This document shows, one piece after another, positions 1 through 8,749 of a stretch of 52,498 bases of DNA. Each line of letters starts with the position of its first letter. Position 1 is the stretch's first letter. The notes below the pieces were generated by a model. The model ran no database searches, was not told the origin of the DNA, and worked only from the letters and a program-made list of their open reading frames with translations. The position numbers were made by a program, and so were the translations under genes. Source of the DNA: Verrucomicrobiota bacterium (GTDB taxonomy: Bacteria; Verrucomicrobiota; Verrucomicrobiia; Opitutales; Opitutaceae); the NCBI GenBank assembly GCA_018239675.1, contig JAFEGX010000001.1, positions 1 to 52,498 of the forward strand, in the 5' to 3' direction.

Positions 1-90
1 ACTAGGTATTGATAACGTGCAAGCAAATCTTGAAGAAGGTTGCCGGGTTCGTCCCGAAGTGGACGTTGACCGGCGCGGGGAGGACCAATC

Positions 91-867
91 ATGAAGGCAT
101 TGGATCGATTCAGTCTGGCGGGGAAGGTGGTAGTTCTGACGGGAGGCGCCGGGCTCTACGGCCGCGGGCTGGCAGCCGACCTGGCGGAGGCGGGCGCAAC
201 CCTGGTGCTAGCCTCGCGGGACGTGGCAGCGCTGCGCAAGGTGGCCGACGAGGAAGGTCGGCGCGGATTTCAGGTCGAGGCCGAGCGGCTTGACCAGGGC
301 GACGAGGGCTCGGTGCTCGCGCTCCGCGACCGGATTCTCGAGCGCCACGGCCGGGTCGACGGACTCGTGAACAATGCCGTGCTGCGCACCATGAAGGGCG
401 TCGATGATCCCCTTGAGCGCTGGGAGGAATCGATGCGGGTGAACTCCACCGGGCTCTTTGCGATCTCACGGACGTTTGGCGAGGTCATGCAGGCGCGCCG
501 GGCGGGGAGCATCGTGAACATCGGATCGATCCAGGGCATGGTGGGCGCGAACCTGTTTCTCTATGAAGGCACGAACATCGGAACCGTGCCGGACTACTTT
601 TTCCACAAGGGCGGGATGCTGAACCTCACGCGCTACCTCGCCGCGCTGTGGGGTCCGTCCGGGGTGCGCGTGAACTGCGTCGCGCCGGGCGGATTCTACA
701 ACAACCACGACCCGGTGTTCGTGCAGCGCTACTCGCAGATGACGATGCTCGGCCGCATGGCGGAAAACTCCGATCTGGGCGGTGCCGTCATCTTCCTGCT
801 GAGCGACGCCTCCAGCTACATCACGGGCGCGAACCTGCCGGTCGACGGTGGCTACACCGCGAAGTGA
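91..867 (+). CDS. SDR-family NAD(P)-dependent oxidoreductase
   Basis: 258-residue classical short-chain dehydrogenase, the usual length for the family. The nucleotide-binding loop is TGGAGLYG (17-24), followed by NNAV (94-97) in place of NNAG, Ser146 in GSIQG and the catalytic pair Tyr169-Lys173 in YFFHK. The C-terminus PVDGGYTAK and the residue numbering of Tyr/Lys are the same as in the SDR at 47819-48604, so the two are close paralogues. A clear Shine-Dalgarno GGAGGA ends 6 bases before the ATG, unusual for this window. It probably oxidises or reduces a sugar or sugar-acid hydroxyl in the cytoplasm; the substrate cannot be read from sequence. It faces the minus-strand Gfo/Idh gene convergently, and its promoter is mostly outside the window. 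Confidence 0.9.
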   Translation: MKALDRFSLAGKVVVLTGGAGLYGRGLAADLAEAGATLVLASRDVAALRKVADEEGRRGFQVEAERLDQGDEGSVLALRDRILERHGRVDGLVNNAVLRTMKGVDDPLERWEESMRVNSTGLFAISRTFGEVMQARRAGSIVNIGSIQGMVGANLFLYEGTNIGTVPDYFFHKGGMLNLTRYLAALWGPSGVRVNCVAPGGFYNNHDPVFVQRYSQMTMLGRMAENSDLGGAVIFLLSDASSYITGANLPVDGGYTAK

Positions 868-1020
868 ATCGCGACGGCCACACATCGGCGCGCAAGAGCC
901 CTTTCGGTCGGGGCTGACGTCGCCGAGAGCGCCGAGCCGAGGCGGAGGGCCCAGGCTCCGTGGCCTCGGTGCAACCTCCGTGATCTCGGTGGCACCCGCC
1001 GATCTAGCTTAAGCAACACC
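868..1020. other. Intergenic gap between convergent genes
   Basis: 153 bases between two converging stop codons. It contains a short tandem repeat (annotated separately) and no hairpin with a T-run that I would call a terminator. No small ORF is convincing here. Confidence 0.5.
956..991. repeat. Two-copy tandem repeat, period 20
   Basis: CTCCGTGGCCTCGGTG at 956-971 and CTCCGTGATCTCGGTG at 976-991 match at 14 of 16 positions with a 20-base period. It lies in the gap between two converging genes. Repeats of this CTCCGTG/CTCGGTG style are a typical kind of intergenic element in high-G+C genomes of this group, but copy number elsewhere in the genome cannot be seen here. Confidence 0.5.
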
Positions 1021-1923
1021 CTAAAGCTCCACCTCGCGGCCGCCGTTGGCGCGACTTTCGTTCGCCGCCTCGAGAAACCGGATCAGTTCCACGGTCTCCT
1101 CAAGGGCAACCGGCGCAGGTGCGCCGTGGAAGAAGCGCATGATGGCCTGCGTCAGGCCGACGTCCGGGCGCGGTCCCGCCGCGACGTCGACGTAGTGCGT
1201 TGTTTTCTCGCGATGGATCACCCCGCCAAATGAGTTGTTGCTCGTGCGATAGCCGCGGATCACGCCGAGGCGTCCGTCGCGCCAGGTGCCCGTGGCCACC
1301 TCGTGGTCGGAGGTGGCGCTCACCCGCACGCTCGCGCAGCCGGTCCCGAGGGTGGCGTAGAGCATCTCGGCGGTGTGGATGCCGTACCAGAAGAATCCCG
1401 GCTGGCTTGGCTGCAGATGGAGGGGGCCGAAAAAGTCCGCGCCCGTGACCTTGCCGCCGGACTGGTCGGCCAGAGCGGCCGTGAACGCGCCCGCGTAGCG
1501 CAGGCTGGAACTGCTGAAAAGCGGCGTGCCGTGCCGCTGCGCGAGTTCCGCGATGGCGCGGGCGTCTGCCGACGTCGTGGCAAAGGGCTTGTCGAGAAAC
1601 GTCGGCCGCCGCAGGGGGGCGATCTCGGCGAACTGCGCCAGATGAATGCGGCCGTCGACCGTGGTGTGCAGCACGGCATCTACCGCGGCCGCCACCTCCC
1701 GGGGACTGCTGAGCATCTTCACCTGATAGCTGTCGCGCAGTTTCTGCGTGTAGCCGTCGACGCGATTGATGCTGAGGGGGAAATCCGGCGAGCCGCCCGG
1801 AAATCCGGCGACAATTTGTCCCCCGGGCACATGGTCCGGGTTGCGGGCATCGTTGATGAGGGCCGCGAAACCTTCGACATGCGAGGTATCGAGGCCAATG
1901 AGTCCAAGGCGGAGGGTTTTCAC
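1021..1923 (-). CDS. Gfo/Idh/MocA-family oxidoreductase
   Basis: 300 residues from a GTG start at 1923. I chose this start because the open frame further upstream (to 2055) would run over 100 bases into the amidohydrolase and has an unlikely Ser/Thr/Arg-rich sequence, while the GTG lies 7 bases after that gene's stop. The N-terminal Rossmann segment is atypical (LGLIGLDTSH, 6-15) without a full GxGxxG. DKPFATT (111-117) is the family's E/D-K-P motif and GIHTAEMLYA (181-190) carries the conserved His183. Members are NAD(P)-dependent dehydrogenases or hydrolases of sugars and inositols. It is the second gene of a two-gene operon with a lactonase-like amidohydrolase, which suggests sugar oxidation to a lactone that the neighbour opens. 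Confidence 0.85.
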   Translation of the reverse strand: MKTLRLGLIGLDTSHVEGFAALINDARNPDHVPGGQIVAGFPGGSPDFPLSINRVDGYTQKLRDSYQVKMLSSPREVAAAVDAVLHTTVDGRIHLAQFAEIAPLRRPTFLDKPFATTSADARAIAELAQRHGTPLFSSSSLRYAGAFTAALADQSGGKVTGADFFGPLHLQPSQPGFFWYGIHTAEMLYATLGTGCASVRVSATSDHEVATGTWRDGRLGVIRGYRTSNNSFGGVIHREKTTHYVDVAAGPRPDVGLTQAIMRFFHGAPAPVALEETVELIRFLEAANESRANGGREVEL

Positions 1924-1930
1924 GGTAAAA

Positions 1931-2839
1931 TCAGCGGGTGGGAGGGGGCACGAGCCGTTCGGCGTTCTGCCAGTAGATCTGGTCCACGACGGACTGGCGA
2001 AGCGGCAGGGTTTGCAGGAATTCGTGCAGCTTTTGTTCGTAGTAGTCCCGTCCAAACAGCAGGCGGTCGCTGAACTGGGTCACGAATTTCGCGGCGTGTC
2101 CGGGATCTCGCGCCAGCGCGGTCCGGCCCGAACCGGCCGAGAGATCCGCATAGAGGTTAGGGTAGGTGGTGAACAGCCGGTACAAACGGCCTCCGGTCGT
2201 CACGGCGCCGTCGGGATATTGTTTGGGGTCGTCGTCCGCATCACCGCTGATCTCGCGCCAGAAACCCGGGGCGTGGCCGATGAACACCGTCTCGGGGCAG
2301 GCCTGTAGCGCGCGTTCGAGATTGGCGACGGTGCCGCCGAACCAGAGCGGCTGGTATTCGGGACGGCTGGAAGGACCCCGGAGGTAGGGCACGTCGAGAT
2401 GCAGCACCACCGGCATGCGAAGGGAGCCGGCCATGCGAAAGATCTCGAGGCTGCGGGGGTCGTCGAAGAGCTGCCGGTACTTCCACTCGCCGCAGATCCG
2501 CACGCCGTGCATGTGGTAGGCCACCTCGAGCAATTGCGCCGCGTTTCGCCAGAGCGGATTGGGACAGAATCCGACGTGAAACCGCCCGGGAAATCGATCG
2601 CGCGCCCCGACCAGCTCCGAAAGCGGGATGCCCGGGTGACTCGCGCCCTCCGTCATGATCAGCGGATTCAGGTGCACCTGATAATCCGCCGACTCGTACT
2701 CGGCAGGCCCGAGGCACCAACTGAGGAGCCATGCGTACGCAATTCCGTGAGCATCACAGTCCGCCACGAGCCCCTTGGCGTCGCGACGGTGCCAGTTCAC
2801 GTGCTGGTGCGAATCCACGATCTTGGACGGGGCAGGCAT
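1931..2839 (-). CDS. Amidohydrolase_2 family hydrolase (lactonase-like)
   Basis: 302 residues from the ATG at 2839; a GTG further up (2875) would place the start codon inside the TGTATACACAG operator, so I prefer the ATG. It has the TIM-barrel metal-ligand pattern of the PF04909 amidohydrolases: DSHQHV with His11 and His13, HLD (147-149), GHAPGF (188-193) and FGRD ending in Asp265. Relatives open sugar lactones (L-fuconolactone, L-rhamnonolactone type) or decarboxylate aromatic acids. Pairing with a Gfo/Idh dehydrogenase downstream favours the lactonase reading, but this is context only. The start codon is 28 bases from the conserved operator, the same spacing seen upstream of the HpcH gene at 17104. 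Confidence 0.82.
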   Translation of the reverse strand: MPAPSKIVDSHQHVNWHRRDAKGLVADCDAHGIAYAWLLSWCLGPAEYESADYQVHLNPLIMTEGASHPGIPLSELVGARDRFPGRFHVGFCPNPLWRNAAQLLEVAYHMHGVRICGEWKYRQLFDDPRSLEIFRMAGSLRMPVVLHLDVPYLRGPSSRPEYQPLWFGGTVANLERALQACPETVFIGHAPGFWREISGDADDDPKQYPDGAVTTGGRLYRLFTTYPNLYADLSAGSGRTALARDPGHAAKFVTQFSDRLLFGRDYYEQKLHEFLQTLPLRQSVVDQIYWQNAERLVPPPTR

Positions 2840-2854
2840 GAGAGGAAAATTAGG

Positions 2855-2910
2855 CTTGTCTAGAGATGTATACACAGAAATACCCGTCCGTTACCTCCGA
2901 TTGTCAATTC
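2855..2910. promoter_or_regulatory. Divergent promoter with GntR-type operator, site a
   Basis: The perfect palindrome TGTATACA is at 2867-2874, extended to TGTATACACAGAAAT (2867-2881), which is identical over 15 bases to the site at 17132-17146. On the minus strand a TTGACA hexamer (TGTCAA at 2902-2907 on plus) stands upstream of the operator. The site lies in the 75-base gap between the amidohydrolase (minus) and the DegT aminotransferase (plus), so one bound regulator could control both directions. Assignment to the FadR-type GntR protein at 51491 is inference from site sharing. Confidence 0.7.
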
Positions 2911-2914
2911 TCTT

Positions 2915-4210
2915 ATGAACCGTACCTCTGAACTTCCGTCGCGTCGTGTGCTCCCGCCGATGGGACTTGGTGAATGTCTGGTTGGCGAGGCCGAGAAAGC
3001 ACTGGTGCTGCAGGCGCTCGAACGCGGGCAGCTGTTCCGCTATTACGGCGTCGGGGCGGGTGAGCCTCCGGCGATGGTCTCGACGCTGGAGCGGGAGTTT
3101 GCCGGGCACGTCGGATCGAAGTTCGCGCTGGCGGTCACGAGCGGCACGGCGGCGCTGGAGGTAGCCCTTGGGGCGCTTGGGATCGGGCCGGGCGATGAGG
3201 TGATCGTGCCGGTCTGGAGCTGGATCTCGTGTTTCACGGCGGTCGTGCGGATGGGGGCGCGGCCGGTACTCGCGGAGAGCGATGACTCGTTGAACCTGGA
3301 TCCGGCGGAGATCGCCCGCCTGCGGACCCCGCGGACCAAGGCCGTCCTGGTGGTGCACTATCAGGGTGTGCCCGCCGACCTCGATGCCATCCTCGCGGCT
3401 GTGCACGGCACCGGCGTGGCCGTGATCGAGGACTGCGCCGAGAGCGCGGGCGCCACGTACCGCGGCCGCGCGATCGGTTCGATCGGCGCGATCGGCACGT
3501 TCAGCTTCCAGGCGCGGAAGATCATCACCTCCGGGGAAGGCGGCCTGGTGACGACGAGTGACCCACGACTCTACGAGCGTACCGTGCGCATGAGTGATGT
3601 CGGGCAGTATCGCGCGTTCCACGAGAAGCTCAGCCCGGCCGCAGGCCAGGTGTTCTCAGGAAGCAACTTTCGGATGGGTGAACTCGCCGGCGCGGTGGCC
3701 CTCGCCCAGTTGCGGCGCCTGCCCGCGCTGAAGCTGCGGCTGCGCGCAATGCGGCAGCGGCTGATGGACGGCATCCAGGACCTTCCGGGCATCCGGTTCC
3801 GGCGGATTCCGGATCCCGCCGGTGACCTCGGGTTTGAAACCTACCTATTTCTTCCCTCGGCGCGGCACGCGGCCCGGCTGCGCGAGGAGCTGGCGGCGCT
3901 CGGGGTGAACTGCACCCAGCATACCGGCACGTACTGCCACTACGCCCGCGCCTACTGCCAGACCGGTGCCGCCCACGCGCCGGGCGCTTCGCCCTTTGCG
4001 GGCCTCGCGCCTTGGCCGGCGCCTGGTTACCGCGAGCAGGATTTTCCCCGCACCCGATCCCTGGTGGAGCGGATGGTCGCGCTGCCGCTGGGAGCGCTCT
4101 ATACCGAGGCCGACGTGGACCACGTCGCCGCCTCCCTTCGTGCCGTTTGGCCAGGACTGGAAATGGAAACGGTCGGGGCCCGCTTGGCCGGGTCCGCCTC
4201 GAACCCCTAG
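2915..4210 (+). CDS. DegT/DnrJ/EryC1/StrS-family PLP aminotransferase
   Basis: 431 residues, fold-type I PLP enzyme of the sugar aminotransferase family. Visible landmarks are SGTAAL (76-81), the PLP-pyridine Asp173 in IEDCAES, and the Schiff-base Lys202 in FSFQARKIITSGEGG, all in the usual order and spacing. Family members add or exchange an amino group on keto sugars; dehydratase-type members also exist. It is followed after 10 bases by nagB and shares a divergent, operator-bearing promoter with a lactonase-like gene. That makes a catabolic role in removing or transferring an amino group from a sugar more likely than antibiotic or LPS sugar synthesis, for which no other genes are present. 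Confidence 0.88.
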   Translation: MNRTSELPSRRVLPPMGLGECLVGEAEKALVLQALERGQLFRYYGVGAGEPPAMVSTLEREFAGHVGSKFALAVTSGTAALEVALGALGIGPGDEVIVPVWSWISCFTAVVRMGARPVLAESDDSLNLDPAEIARLRTPRTKAVLVVHYQGVPADLDAILAAVHGTGVAVIEDCAESAGATYRGRAIGSIGAIGTFSFQARKIITSGEGGLVTTSDPRLYERTVRMSDVGQYRAFHEKLSPAAGQVFSGSNFRMGELAGAVALAQLRRLPALKLRLRAMRQRLMDGIQDLPGIRFRRIPDPAGDLGFETYLFLPSARHAARLREELAALGVNCTQHTGTYCHYARAYCQTGAAHAPGASPFAGLAPWPAPGYREQDFPRTRSLVERMVALPLGALYTEADVDHVAASLRAVWPGLEMETVGARLAGSASNP

Positions 4211-4220
4211 TTTTCTGCCC

Positions 4221-4988
4221 GTGAGTTCGCGCCAGCTCCAGGTCGACCAGCTTGCAGTGGAAGTCCATTCGTCCCGCCTCGAGCTCGGCCAGGCCGCAGC
4301 CTCGGCGGCGGCTGGCCACCTGCGGGAGGTGGTGCGACGGAATGGGCGGGCGCGGGTGGTGTTCGCCTGCGCGCCCTCGCAGGATGAGTTTCTCGCGGCG
4401 CTGACCGCGGCGCCGGGAATCGAGTGGGGCCGGGTGACGGCGTTCCATATGGACGAGTACGTCGGATTGCCGGCGTCGCACGCGGCGAGCTTCCGCTCGT
4501 ACCTCCGGCGTCACGTCACGGCCCGGGTCGCGCTGGCGGCGGTGCACGAACTCGCCGGCGATGCCCGGGTGCCGGCGGACGAGTGCCGGCGCTATGCGGA
4601 CCTGCTGCGGGCGGATCCGATCGACGCCGTGTTCCTGGGCATCGGTGAGAACGGTCACCTCGCGTTCAACGATCCTCCGGTGGCGGACTTTTCCGATCCC
4701 GTCTGGGTGAAGGCGGTCGAGTTGGACGACGCCTGCCGCACCCAGCAGGTCAACGACGGCTGCTTCCCGACCTTCGACGCGGTGCCGCGCATGGCCCTGA
4801 CCCTGACCATCCCGGCCCTGATGTCGGCGCGCCGCCTGTTCGCCATCGTGCCGGGGCCCCGCAAGGCGCGTGCCGTGGCATCGGCGCTGCGTGGCCCGGT
4901 GGGCCACCATTGTCCGGCGTCAATCCTGCGGCGTCAGAGTCACGCCCGGCTCTATCTGGACCTTGAGTCGGCGCGGGAGTTGAACTGA
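4221..4988 (+). CDS. nagB: Glucosamine-6-phosphate deaminase family protein
   Basis: 255 residues from a GTG start 10 bases after the DegT stop; the open frame upstream of it overlaps DegT and is not homologous to the family. HMDEYVG carries Asp78 (the ring-opening base in NagB), and GIGENGHLAFNDP (140-152) carries His146 and Asp151, the latter in the place of the usual Glu. The length is typical of NagB. The reaction expected is glucosamine-6-phosphate to fructose-6-phosphate plus ammonia in the cytoplasm. The partner deacetylase nagA is 38 kb away at 42469-43650 but both units carry the same operator. No amino-sugar kinase is seen in the window. A related sugar-phosphate isomerase/deaminase activity is possible. 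Confidence 0.8.
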   Translation: MSSRQLQVDQLAVEVHSSRLELGQAAASAAAGHLREVVRRNGRARVVFACAPSQDEFLAALTAAPGIEWGRVTAFHMDEYVGLPASHAASFRSYLRRHVTARVALAAVHELAGDARVPADECRRYADLLRADPIDAVFLGIGENGHLAFNDPPVADFSDPVWVKAVELDDACRTQQVNDGCFPTFDAVPRMALTLTIPALMSARRLFAIVPGPRKARAVASALRGPVGHHCPASILRRQSHARLYLDLESARELN

Positions 4989-5499
4989 ACGCCGTGCGTG
5001 GTCCGCGGCGGACGGTGATTGCCGCGCCCGAGGGGCAAACCGGCGAACGAACATTCATTTTCAGGGCTGAGACTGTTGCCGGAGGGAAGTCCGTTCGCTC
5101 CCGCCATGACCGCTGAACACGCGCCGCTTTCGCGGGTTGCGCGAAAACAGGCATTTCCAGATTGACATGCGTATTACTGTGTATACCCGAGGATGCCGTC
5201 GGGCGTGTTTTGTGCGTCCGACTGAACCTCAACCCTAAAAATCCAAGCGAGAGCAATGCTCGTTCTCGACGGCACGCGAAGCTTTGTGGCCATGGAACAC
5301 GGACGATTTGTCGTCCGGTCCGACCGCCCGCGGTGGCAGGTGGCGGGCGGAAACGGCGCGCGCTTGGGGGGTGGTTCGCACGGCGTGAAGGATCTTCGCC
5401 GTTTGAACCGGCCTGAAGGCCCGACCCGGCACCTGCAAGCGGCCGGAGCGGCCTCCGATCTTGGTTAGTGAGTCAACTCAGGAAACCAGCAACCCCACC
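4989..5499 (+). promoter_or_regulatory. Long leader of the TonB receptor: operator site b and two perfect hairpins
   Basis: About 510 bases without a convincing gene. TTGACA at 5162-5167 is followed by CTGTGTATACC, with GTATAC at 5181-5186 and seven of eight bases of TGTATACA at 5180-5187, matching the other operator sites. Downstream, a stem CGGACGA/TCGTCCG with loop TTTG (5300-5317) is followed by a stem CCGCCCGC/GCGGGCGG with an 11-base loop (5324-5350), then the short palindrome GGCCTGAAGGCC. If transcription starts near the operator, the receptor mRNA has a structured leader of roughly 300 bases. I recognise no known riboswitch. After nagB (5001-5013) only a weak GTCCG/CGGAC stem is seen. 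Confidence 0.55.
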
Positions 5500-7773
5500 A
5501 TGAACGCATCAAGGAACCTTATCCGGCACGGCACGCTTCTCTGTGTGCTGATGTCGTTCGTTGCCCTCGGGCAACTGTCAGCGCAGGACGCAAAGAAGGC
5601 GACTCCGGTCGCGACTTCCGCCAGCGACAGCAGTACTGACCAGTCGAAATCCTCCGGCAGCGACTCGGATCGCACCGTGAAGATGAATCCCTTCGTCGTG
5701 AACCAGGACTCCTCCATGGGCTACCTCGCGTCCGACACGGTCTCAGGCTCGAAGGTCGCGATGAAGATCATCGAGGTGCCGCAGACCCTGAGCGTGATCA
5801 CCCGCGCGGCGATCGACGACTCCGGCCTGATGGACCCGAACCAGCTGTTCGAGAAATTCGCCGCCGGTGTCTCGAACCTGACGGGCCCCGGCATCGAGGG
5901 CACGAATGCCATCATCCGTGGCTTCCGGGCGCAGAACTGGTCGGTCAACGGCGCGACCACGCACTACCTCAGCGAACTCGTGGCCGACAACTTCGAGACG
6001 ATCGAAGTCATCAAGGGCCCGTCCGTGATGCTCTACGGCCGCTCGGCGGGCTATGGCGGCTACATCAACCTGACGATGAAGACCCCGAAGCGGAATCCGG
6101 TGAACACGATCCTGCTGGGCGCCGGCACCGCCGGATTCTCCCACGAGATGCTCGACTGGGGTGAGGCGCTGGGTGACAGCAAGAACTTCCAGTACCGCCT
6201 GGTCGTGAGTCACCAGGATTACGACTACCCGAGCCGGAACTACGATTACAACAAGGTCTGGATGATCGCGCCGTCGATCGCCTACGACTTCTCGCCCACG
6301 TCCCGCCTCGAGGTCCGCTACGAGTTCATCAAGTCCGACCAGTCCTGGACCCCCTCACAGCTCGACAAGAACGGTAACCTCATCCGCGCGTTCTCGTCCA
6401 ACCAGGCCGAGGACGACATGGGCAACCGCGACACGGACCGCATCCTGCAGGCGACGTTCACGGGCCAGCTGAACGAGCACTGGAGTCTGAAGCTGAATTC
6501 GCTCCTCCAGCAGATGGCGAACGATTGGAAGTACACCTACGGCATGGGCGACCCGACGCCGGGCCTGCCGGCGCAGTACTACACGTTCCTTCCGAACCAG
6601 CGCGTTTACACGCAGAAGTCGTGGTTCGGCGACGCGACGCTGGCGTGGAACGAGGATGACCTGCCGAAGGGCATGTCGAATGACATGTTCTTCAACGTGA
6701 ACTTCGACGACTTCACCGAGAACATCCTGTTCCTCGCGAACAACATGCTCTCGTCGACCAATCCGCGGCCCAATCCGCTCATCGACCCGAGCAATCCGGA
6801 TTTGAGCGCCATGAGATACACGTTCACGTACCCGACGCTGATCATTCCCTACGTGACGCAGAACTCCTCGTCGGCGTCCGTGGGCGAAACGTTCGGGCTC
6901 TGGGACAAGAAGCTCCAGCTGATCTTCCGCGCCCGCTACAACTACGATCAGAACGGTTCGCTCGTGAAATCCATCTCGCCAGCGAACACGCCGCCACCGG
7001 TCGGGCAGTATGTCGGCAATCCGGCTCCGACCGTGATCACCGAGAAGCTCACCACGGACTACGGCTTCGTCTACAAGATCACCCCGACCTGGGTGGCGTA
7101 CTACGGCCACACCGAGGCGTATTCGCCGGTCGCGACGGGCACGACGGCCTCGGGCCACACCCTCGATCCGGAGTCGGGCAAGGATGACGAGTTCGGCACC
7201 AAGATCGACATGCCGGCCTTCGGCGGCAACATCACCGGCAGCCTGGCCTACTTCTCGATGTCAGTGAGCAACAAGTGGCGCCCGGATCCGTTCAACACGG
7301 GCTTTTTCATTCAGGACGGCGAGCAGAAGAACAAAGGCGTGGAAGGCCAGCTTGGCTTCAACAACAAGCGGTTCTCCTTCATCGGCGGATTCTACTCGGC
7401 GGACGGCCCGTACCAGGAACACCAGCCTGCGACCGGCATCCAGCCGGCGGGCAACCTCCGCGCGGTGTGGGCCCCGAAGATCACCTACAACTTCACGCTG
7501 AAGGTGAATATCAACGACAACTTCGCGGTGGGCGGCGGCTATCGTTACCAGGGTGACCAGATCTCCAGCACCCGGCTGCTCATCACCCCTGGCTTCGGCA
7601 CCACGGACCTCTTTGCCACCTACACGATGAAGTACGGCAAGGGACACCTGCGGTTCAACCTGGCGTGCACCAACGTCGCCGATGGCACCGGCTTCATGCG
7701 CGAGGACACGCCCGCCAGCGTGTACGTGCAGGAAGGCCGGCGGACCACCCTGACGGCGTCCTACATCTGGTAA
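5500..7773 (+). CDS. TonB-dependent outer-membrane receptor
   Basis: 757 residues from ATG 5500; the frame is open to a TTG at 5461, but only the ATG gives a proper signal peptide (hydrophobic 11-26, cleavage near SAQ-D at 29/30). After a Ser/Asp-rich linker, TVKMNPFVV (59-67) and a GYLASDTVSGSKV segment give the TonB-box/N-terminal signature common in Opitutaceae receptors. The plug domain spans about 84-196 (VPQTLSVI, IIRGF, IEVIKGP, LYGRSAGYGG). The rest is a beta barrel ending in aromatic YIW. It should import a nutrient across the outer membrane using TonB energy; the substrate is probably the sugar-like compound handled by the surrounding genes. It is transcribed alone, with operator site b upstream and a strong hairpin terminator downstream. 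No SusD-like partner is present. Confidence 0.93.
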   Translation: MNASRNLIRHGTLLCVLMSFVALGQLSAQDAKKATPVATSASDSSTDQSKSSGSDSDRTVKMNPFVVNQDSSMGYLASDTVSGSKVAMKIIEVPQTLSVITRAAIDDSGLMDPNQLFEKFAAGVSNLTGPGIEGTNAIIRGFRAQNWSVNGATTHYLSELVADNFETIEVIKGPSVMLYGRSAGYGGYINLTMKTPKRNPVNTILLGAGTAGFSHEMLDWGEALGDSKNFQYRLVVSHQDYDYPSRNYDYNKVWMIAPSIAYDFSPTSRLEVRYEFIKSDQSWTPSQLDKNGNLIRAFSSNQAEDDMGNRDTDRILQATFTGQLNEHWSLKLNSLLQQMANDWKYTYGMGDPTPGLPAQYYTFLPNQRVYTQKSWFGDATLAWNEDDLPKGMSNDMFFNVNFDDFTENILFLANNMLSSTNPRPNPLIDPSNPDLSAMRYTFTYPTLIIPYVTQNSSSASVGETFGLWDKKLQLIFRARYNYDQNGSLVKSISPANTPPPVGQYVGNPAPTVITEKLTTDYGFVYKITPTWVAYYGHTEAYSPVATGTTASGHTLDPESGKDDEFGTKIDMPAFGGNITGSLAYFSMSVSNKWRPDPFNTGFFIQDGEQKNKGVEGQLGFNNKRFSFIGGFYSADGPYQEHQPATGIQPAGNLRAVWAPKITYNFTLKVNINDNFAVGGGYRYQGDQISSTRLLITPGFGTTDLFATYTMKYGKGHLRFNLACTNVADGTGFMREDTPASVYVQEGRRTTLTASYIW

Positions 7774-7842
7774 TTGAAGGCGAGGGCGGGGCCCGGATGC
7801 ACCCAGGTGGTGTGCTCCGGCCCGCCCTTCCTCGTCTGCTGC

Positions 7843-7878
7843 GGCCGCGGGGCCGGTTTCGGCCCCGCGGCCTTTCTG
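7843..7878 (+). terminator. Rho-independent-type terminator after the TonB receptor
   Basis: A perfect 12-bp stem GGCCGCGGGGCC (7843-7854) / GGCCCCGCGGCC (7861-7872) with the 6-base loop GGTTTC, followed directly by TTTCT. It separates the receptor transcript from the aldolase operon starting at 7937. The T-run is short, so partial read-through into the operon is possible. Confidence 0.75.
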
Positions 7879-7936
7879 CCTGCAACTTTGCCATTCGTTC
7901 CTACGCTCCTGCCCGAACCGAACGCCGACCCCGCGT

Positions 7937-8749
7937 ATGAATGCCCCTGCCTCCCGGCGCCTGCGCCGCAGCCGCGTGCTCCGTGAGCTGCGCGCCGGGC
8001 GCACCGCGACGTGCCTGAAGTCCAACCTGGCCGATCCCCGCGTCATCGAAATCGCCGGGCTGGCCGGCGTGGACGCCGTTTGGCTGTGCAACGAGCACGT
8101 GCCGTCCAACTGGAACCTGATCGAGCACCAGGTCCGCGCCGCCAAGCTGCACGACGTCGACACGATCGTGCGGGTGGAGAAGGGCAGCTACAGCGATTAC
8201 GTGAAGCCGTTCGAGGCCGATGCGACCGGCATCATGGTGCCGCATGTGCGCTCGGCCGCTGAGGCGCAGCAGATCGTCGAATGGGCCCGCTTCCAGCCCG
8301 TCGGCCGCCGGCCGATGGACGGCGGCAACGCCGACGGCCGGTTCTGCCAGGCGCCCATCCGCGACTATCTCGCGAACAGCCTCCGGGAGCGGTTTATCAT
8401 CCTCCAGATCGAGTCGCCCGAGGGCCTGGAGCAGCTCGACGCGATTCTCGCGGTGCCGGGTTTTGACATGATCTGCTTTGGTCCCGGCGACTTTGCCCAC
8501 CTCATCGGGCACCCGGGCGACACCGGTGATCCAACGGTCGTGGCCGCGCGGGCCCGCATCGCCCGCCGCGCGCGGGCCGCCGGCAAGTTCGTGATGGCGG
8601 CCGGCTCGGCCGCGTCGCGCGCCGAGCTGGCAAGGGAAGGCCACCAGTTTTTCACCGTCGGCGCCGACGTGATTGGCCTCGCAAACTACGTGCGCGAGCG
8701 GCTCGCGGCCTTTGCCGCGCCGCGCCGCCGGAAACCTCGCCGCCGATGA
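7937..8749 (+). CDS. HpcH/HpaI-family class II aldolase (paralogue A)
   Basis: 270 residues. It belongs to the metal-dependent HpcH/HpaI aldolases that split 2-keto-3-deoxy acids into pyruvate and an aldehyde. Conserved residues are His54 in NEHVP, Arg79, and the metal ligands Glu159 (LQIESPE) and Asp185 (FGPGDFAHL). The canonical IDMEHGP-type motif is changed to VWLCNEHVP, and the loop after FxPVG is RRPMDGGNADG. Two more copies with the same altered signature occur at 16286 and 48597. It opens a five-gene operon and overlaps the DapA-like gene by ATGA. The basic C-terminal tail (RRRKPRRR) is unusual. The exact substrate is unknown; a sugar-acid or nonulosonic-type keto acid is plausible. 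Confidence 0.87.
   Translation: MNAPASRRLRRSRVLRELRAGRTATCLKSNLADPRVIEIAGLAGVDAVWLCNEHVPSNWNLIEHQVRAAKLHDVDTIVRVEKGSYSDYVKPFEADATGIMVPHVRSAAEAQQIVEWARFQPVGRRPMDGGNADGRFCQAPIRDYLANSLRERFIILQIESPEGLEQLDAILAVPGFDMICFGPGDFAHLIGHPGDTGDPTVVAARARIARRARAAGKFVMAAGSAASRAELAREGHQFFTVGADVIGLANYVRERLAAFAAPRRRKPRRR

Noticed and set aside
5162-5416. Small protein gene in the TonB receptor leader
   Set aside because: Composition is shadow-like, there is no ribosome-binding site, and the frame crosses the operator and hairpins.
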